DNA of 17,512 nucleotides from Deltaproteobacteria bacterium (GTDB taxonomy: Bacteria; JAEEML01): NCBI GenBank assembly GCA_016283195.1, contig JAEEML010000017.1, forward strand, positions 1 to 17,512, written 5' to 3'. The notes under the pieces are model-generated. The model saw only the letters and a program-made list of their open reading frames with translations, made no database searches and was not told where the DNA came from. The translations under genes were made by a program, and so were the position numbers. Each line of letters opens with the position of its first letter. Positions within the stretch are counted from its first letter, which is position 1. Shown here piece by piece: positions 14,328 through 17,512 of the stretch.

Positions 14328-15764
14328 ATGTTTAAGTGCGACTATAAAAGTCTAAAGCTGTGTTTTTATGAATTTCACGATGTTAAAGCGGGCGATATGC
14401 CTGATTATGGGGATTACTGCCTTCTCGAATTAAAAGATGGCCGCCACACTGCCGGGCAATGGTATCCAAAGGATTATAATGACCATAGTAGCATTGCCGG
14501 GAGCTTTGGCCGTGGAACGGCGGATAGTGTTGAGGTAGATGAAGTAGCGAAATGGCACAGCCTAGAAGGCTATGACCTCACGCCTTTATTGGAAGATAAA
14601 GAGCTAAAGCGCATAAATTTAAAGGATGAAAATAGTGGCGACTACTATTTTGAGATTACGGGGTTTAAGGTATTTAAAGACGGCGATTTTCCCAAAAAAG
14701 AGCAATTTTGTCTTCTCATCTTAAAAGATGGGCGATTAGCGGCCGGAAGATGGAATAAGCTGAGCGAGAAAAACGGGCAGTTTATCTATGCCTCGGCTCT
14801 TGCCAGCCACAGCATGAAGAAAGTGTGGGCCTGGACGCCTTTAAGCGCCGACGAGATCTTTGAGCGCGAAGAGGCAGCGGAAAGAGCGAGATTAAAAGAG
14901 GAGGAGCTGAACAGGAATCCTTCGGCTGATCCCAATAAATTCAAATATGGCACAGATATAAACGTTTACTACGAAAAAGCGCTGGAAAAGCTGCGCCGGG
15001 AATATCCTTGGGCCACACTTAGGCAGATGAAAAAGAGACAGCCGAACTACGTTATTGTTCCGCGTCACGGGCAGTATATTTTCGGCCAGGACCGTGGGAC
15101 GTTTATGGGCCGGCAGATAGTTTGGGAATGGAAAGATGGCAATACCGCTGAAGAGTTTATTGATTTCCTCTGTGATTATGCGCGAGAAACTGTGCAGAAT
15201 TCCAATCCAGAAACTAAATTTAAATATGGTACGGACATTGAGGTATATCTGGAAAAGGCCTATGAAAAGGTTAAAAAGGAGTGTTCTTGGATTAATAAAA
15301 ACATGCTCCGAAAACACTGTAAATTTGCGATAATACAAGTGGACGGCGAATGGAAATTTGCCAGAAGATTCAGAAACGATAACGAATTTCATGTGTTTGA
15401 TTGCAGCCCGGCGGATAGATTTATAGAATATGTGGAGAATGAATATCAGGAAGCAGCACTCCAGGCAAATCCGGTGGCGGCTAAGTATGATGTGCCGTTT
15501 GGTCATGTTGATCTTCATGGGTGGAATCTGGAAAAATATGTTATTTATAAGCTTAAAACCGGTGACTACAAGGTAAGTGTAACGGCCGGAGACCGGATGA
15601 CCGGCGGCAGCAGAGAATTCTTTATTACGCCTTACTGCTTTGAAGCTAAAACTTATGAGGAATTTTTAGACCGCTATCTGGAGATAGTTCCGGGAGCTTT
15701 TGGCTTAGATAAAGAAGATCTTCTGCCCAATGAGAAATTGAAAAAATTTCTTGGTTACAAGTAA
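14328..15764 (+). CDS. Hypothetical 478-aa protein built of internal duplications
   Basis: I do not recognise the family, but its structure is readable. Two copies of a beta-rich module, A1 (about 8-86) and A2 (106-172), share YCLLELKDGRHTAGQW versus FCLLILKDGRLAAGRW. A charged helix (173-200) leads to two copies of a second module, B1 (203-288) and B2 (297-374), both opening with KFKYGTDI-x-V-Y-x-EKA. A third, partial B copy (about 396-452) keeps the strands and final helix (YVIYKLKTGDYKV, then EEFLDRYLEI). No signal peptide or membrane segment; probably cytoplasmic. The ribosome-binding site before the ATG is weak (AAGAAG 3 nt away; GAGAGG 14 nt away). A strong terminator follows, so it is a one-gene unit, divergent from the DUF4143 ATPase across the repeat region. 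Confidence 0.8.
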   Translation: MFKCDYKSLKLCFYEFHDVKAGDMPDYGDYCLLELKDGRHTAGQWYPKDYNDHSSIAGSFGRGTADSVEVDEVAKWHSLEGYDLTPLLEDKELKRINLKDENSGDYYFEITGFKVFKDGDFPKKEQFCLLILKDGRLAAGRWNKLSEKNGQFIYASALASHSMKKVWAWTPLSADEIFEREEAAERARLKEEELNRNPSADPNKFKYGTDINVYYEKALEKLRREYPWATLRQMKKRQPNYVIVPRHGQYIFGQDRGTFMGRQIVWEWKDGNTAEEFIDFLCDYARETVQNSNPETKFKYGTDIEVYLEKAYEKVKKECSWINKNMLRKHCKFAIIQVDGEWKFARRFRNDNEFHVFDCSPADRFIEYVENEYQEAALQANPVAAKYDVPFGHVDLHGWNLEKYVIYKLKTGDYKVSVTAGDRMTGGSREFFITPYCFEAKTYEEFLDRYLEIVPGAFGLDKEDLLPNEKLKKFLGYK

Positions 15765-15780
15765 ACCTACCGGACACCAC

Positions 15781-15821
15781 TGCACAAAAATGCCGTTTGC
15801 GGCAGTTTTGTGCAATTTTTT
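15781..15821 (+). terminator. Rho-independent terminator of the 478-aa gene
   Basis: TGCACAAAAATGCCG (15781-15795) pairs with CGGCAGTTTTGTGCA (15800-15814): 14 of 15 positions pair around a TTTG loop, followed by A and six T (15816-15821). It starts 17 nt after the stop codon. On the opposite strand the stem has no T tract, so it acts rightward only. Just beyond, CCGGCGC/GCGCTGG (15826-15844) forms a second, short GC-rich hairpin. Confidence 0.9.
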
Positions 15822-15928
15822 GCCGCCGGCGCCTATAGCGCTGGCCTTTGCTATGTGAGCGGCGGAAATGCTAAAAATTTAAAGTGGTTGTAATTATTTA
15901 TAAGTACGCATTGAAGTATATTAGATGG

Positions 15929-16669
15929 CTACTTTTTTAATCTTTTGGCTTTTTCTCTTAAATGGTTGCCATAGTGGGTTAGTAATTCCGGCAGGCTGTT
16001 ATCGGAAGCATAGGCAAATATAAAATGGATTTTTTGCTGCCGCTCTTCGTGCAACTGGCGAATATAGGCTTTGAAGTGTTCTGATTTTACCACCAGGTTG
16101 TTTTCGGCAGCAAACTTCTTGAGCTTTAAGATGAGGTTGGAGGAATAGACCACGTCAACAGTAAAAAAGCCAAAAAACATGCCGATAAAAAAGGAAAAAG
16201 CCAAATTGGCCGAGAGCCAAGCGAGCGCCTCCAAAATATGCGGGTGGATTAAAAAGTAATATCCGGCGCCCAAAAATGCCCAAAAGAGGGAAAACTTGGG
16301 GCAAATGATGCCATTTATGTTGCCCCACTCAGTGCTATAATCCCAAAGGCGCACTTTAAAGCATTTTATGGTAAAGAGCCCGGCTATGTATTCAATAGCT
16401 GTCATGAGAAGCGCCATGAGAGCAAAAAGAGCCAGCTTGTTCCAAAGTGGATCATGAATAAAACCATGCGCTTCCAGTGAAGCTACCAAGTACAAAAGGC
16501 AAAGCCCTTCGCCATAAAGGGGAATATAGGGCCCCACGCAAAAGCCCGGGTTGATCCAGCGGCGGCTGGGGTTGGCCGAAGAAAAAAAGCGCCGGTAAAA
16601 GAGCTCCAGCACATAACCGCAAAGTGAGCCGATGAAGAACAAAAAAGCCAAAATGAGAAAGATGTTCAC
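15929..16669 (-). CDS. PF06541-type integral membrane protein ('putative ABC transporter permease')
   Basis: A 246-aa inner-membrane protein with about five hydrophobic helices in residues 1-180 and a basic cytoplasmic tail. Family marks are FFIGSLCGYVLELFYRRFF (11-29), RRWINPGFCVGPYIPLYGEG (36-55), the EYIAG turn (93-97) and LWDYS...NINGIICPKFSLFW (108-130). This family (ABC_trans_CmpB) is widely annotated as a transporter permease, yet no ATPase is next to it here and the function is not established. The frame is open to a TTG at 16693, but GGAG (16680-16677) stands 7 nt before a GTG at 16669, right where the first membrane helix begins; I take that GTG as the start. It is transcribed alone toward the 478-aa gene's terminator. 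Frequent in Firmicutes and other anaerobes. Confidence 0.85.
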   Translation of the reverse strand: MNIFLILAFLFFIGSLCGYVLELFYRRFFSSANPSRRWINPGFCVGPYIPLYGEGLCLLYLVASLEAHGFIHDPLWNKLALFALMALLMTAIEYIAGLFTIKCFKVRLWDYSTEWGNINGIICPKFSLFWAFLGAGYYFLIHPHILEALAWLSANLAFSFFIGMFFGFFTVDVVYSSNLILKLKKFAAENNLVVKSEHFKAYIRQLHEERQQKIHFIFAYASDNSLPELLTHYGNHLREKAKRLKK

Positions 16670-16854
16670 AATGTAACTCCGCCAAAGAGCCAAAAGTGTT
16701 TTATGAAAACAGGGGAATTTTGTAAAGGCCGAGGTCGGCGGCTAGAGGCGCTTATTTCCTCACTAAGACAACTAGTGGAATTTATTGGCATCTTGTCCTC
16801 TCAATTTGTAAAAAATGGCCCTCACCCCACAAGCAGCGAAAATTATTACATTTC

Positions 16855-16884
16855 GCCCTCTTTATTTTTACAAATAAAGAGGGC
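16855..16884. repeat. 13-bp perfect inverted repeat (stem-loop)
   Basis: GCCCTCTTTATTT (16855-16867) and AAATAAAGAGGGC (16872-16884) are exact complements around a TTAC loop. In RNA this is a stable stem on either strand. There is no T tract after it on either side, so it is not a standard terminator. It may be a bidirectional transcript stabiliser, a remnant of a small mobile repeat, or an operator upstream of the PF06541 gene. Confidence 0.75.
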
Positions 16885-16979
16885 CTAGCTATTTGAATTT
16901 ACATATATTTCATTGGCTAAATGATAGCACTAATATTTTCCTTTTAGCAGGATAATTATTTGAAATTATATGGTAATTT

Positions 16980-17029
16980 ACCCTCTCCGCCGTCTAGGGG
17001 AGAGGGTGGCGCGTGAGCGCCAGGTGAGG
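16980..17029. repeat. REP-like element with two hairpins
   Basis: ACCCTCTCC (16980-16988) pairs with GGAGAGGGT (16999-17007), and immediately after it GGCGC (17008-17012) pairs with GCGCC (17017-17021) across GTGA; the element ends in AGGTGAGG. The string 'ccctctcc...ggggagagggtggcgcg...gcgcc...ggtgagg' resembles dispersed intergenic REP-type repeats of many Gram-negative genomes. It lies just past the stop of the FISUMP-domain gene, a usual REP position. CCTCACC at 16820-16826 is the complement of its GGTGAGG end and may mark the other limit of a larger or decayed element. Confidence 0.65.
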
Positions 17030-17041
17030 TGCTGCTCAGCT

Positions 17042-17512
17042 TTAGTTCTTTATGCAGCGCACCGAGAAGTGGCCCGTCTTAACGGCGAGTTCCGTATCCA
17101 CACCGCTATCAATTGTCAGGTAGAAGGCGCGGTTGTTATAGCCCTCGCCCTCGCCCTCCGTGGACGACCAGAAGATGGCGAACTCCCCGAAACCGCAGTA
17201 ATTGCCGTTGTAGTAGTCTCCAGCAGGGAGTGCGGAAAAGCCATATTTATCGGCACCGTTCGCCCAAGTAGTGGCCCGCAAGTTCTCAGCTATTGTGGAA
17301 TAATCGTCTTCCCCCATATAAGTAAGAAAAAGTTCATCCAGCGTTGGTAAATGCCAACCAGATGGACACACTTTCATGGCATCTTCCCAGGTATAAAGGC
17401 AGCCGTATTTTTCTACAAAATCAGTATCGCCATCTTCCGGGTCAGTATTGGCATCACAGGTAACCGGTGTGCCGTCTGTCGCCTGGTCGGTGGCCATATT
17501 CTCCGCCATCCA
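17042..17512 (-). CDS. FISUMP-domain protein (Fibrobacter succinogenes major paralogous domain), C-terminal part
   Basis: A 156-aa C-terminal piece; the frame is open through the window's right edge, so the start lies outside and the in-frame ATG at 17509 is probably internal. The domain is clear: CLYTWEDAMKVCPSGWHLPT, then NLRATTWANGADKYGFSALP with AGDYYNGNYCGFGEFAIFWS, SSTEGEGEGYNNRAFYL and the closing HFSVRCIKN. Conserved cysteines of the domain are kept (CPSGWHLP and SVRC). Such proteins are usually secreted lipoproteins or surface proteins with the domain at the end; their molecular role is unknown, and in some genomes they form large paralogous families. The missing N-terminus should carry the export signal. 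The REP-like element follows the stop by 12 nt. Confidence 0.85.
   Translation of the reverse strand, partial: WMAENMATDQATDGTPVTCDANTDPEDGDTDFVEKYGCLYTWEDAMKVCPSGWHLPTLDELFLTYMGEDDYSTIAENLRATTWANGADKYGFSALPAGDYYNGNYCGFGEFAIFWSSTEGEGEGYNNRAFYLTIDSGVDTELAVKTGHFSVRCIKN

Larger units (their letters stand above)
16670..17041. other. 372-nt gap holding repeats and no gene
   Basis: No convincing gene lies here; short open frames lack start signals and family features. The gap holds CCTCACC (16820-16826), a 13-bp perfect inverted repeat (16855-16884), an AT-rich stretch (about 16885-16980) that could carry the promoter of the PF06541 gene, and a REP-like double hairpin (16980-17029). Confidence 0.7.

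Overview
The window reads like one stretch of a Gram-negative, probably anaerobic or gut/sediment-associated bacterium. It has a lipoprotein with a clear lipobox, a lipoprotein that resembles the ExbD/TolR periplasmic fold, and a REP-like intergenic element. A tRNA-Gln(UUG) gene sits directly upstream of prs, an order I know from Deltaproteobacteria-type genomes. A FISUMP-domain (Fibrobacter succinogenes major paralogous) protein and a PF06541-type membrane protein also occur in other anaerobes, so the phylum stays open; a deltaproteobacterial or Myxococcota-like lineage is my best guess, not a demonstration.

Left part (1-8853): seven genes all run leftward. In transcription order these are transketolase (tkt), an organophosphate:phosphate antiporter-type sugar-phosphate transporter, a tail-anchored 202-aa protein, a 328-aa lipoprotein with two ExbD-like segments whose start overlaps the previous stop (ATGA), a secreted S9 prolyl-oligopeptidase-type peptidase, folC, and the first 17 codons of a probable PP2C-type protein phosphatase cut by the window edge. 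Tkt and the transporter suggest uptake of phosphorylated carbon compounds feeding the pentose-phosphate pathway. The two membrane-facing unknowns form a translationally coupled pair.

Middle part (8854-11308): a 435-aa orphan helical protein runs rightward and converges on prs. Prs (PRPP synthase, which uses the ribose-5-phosphate that Tkt helps to make) lies 25 nt downstream of tRNA-Gln, which has a strong sigma70-like promoter.

Right part (11309-17512): accessory material with long gaps and mixed orientation. It contains a short Sel1-repeat protein, an unrecognised 105-aa protein, a DUF4143-type AAA ATPase preceded by three perfectly spaced 33-bp tandem repeats, a 478-aa protein made almost entirely of internal duplications and closed by a strong intrinsic terminator, a PF06541-type membrane protein, a gap holding a 13-bp perfect inverted repeat and a REP-like double hairpin, and the C-terminal part of a FISUMP-domain protein.

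The most promising undescribed material is the coupled tail-anchored protein/ExbD-like lipoprotein pair, the repeat-headed DUF4143 locus and the duplicated 478-aa protein. No CRISPR array, transposase or complete known defence system is visible.
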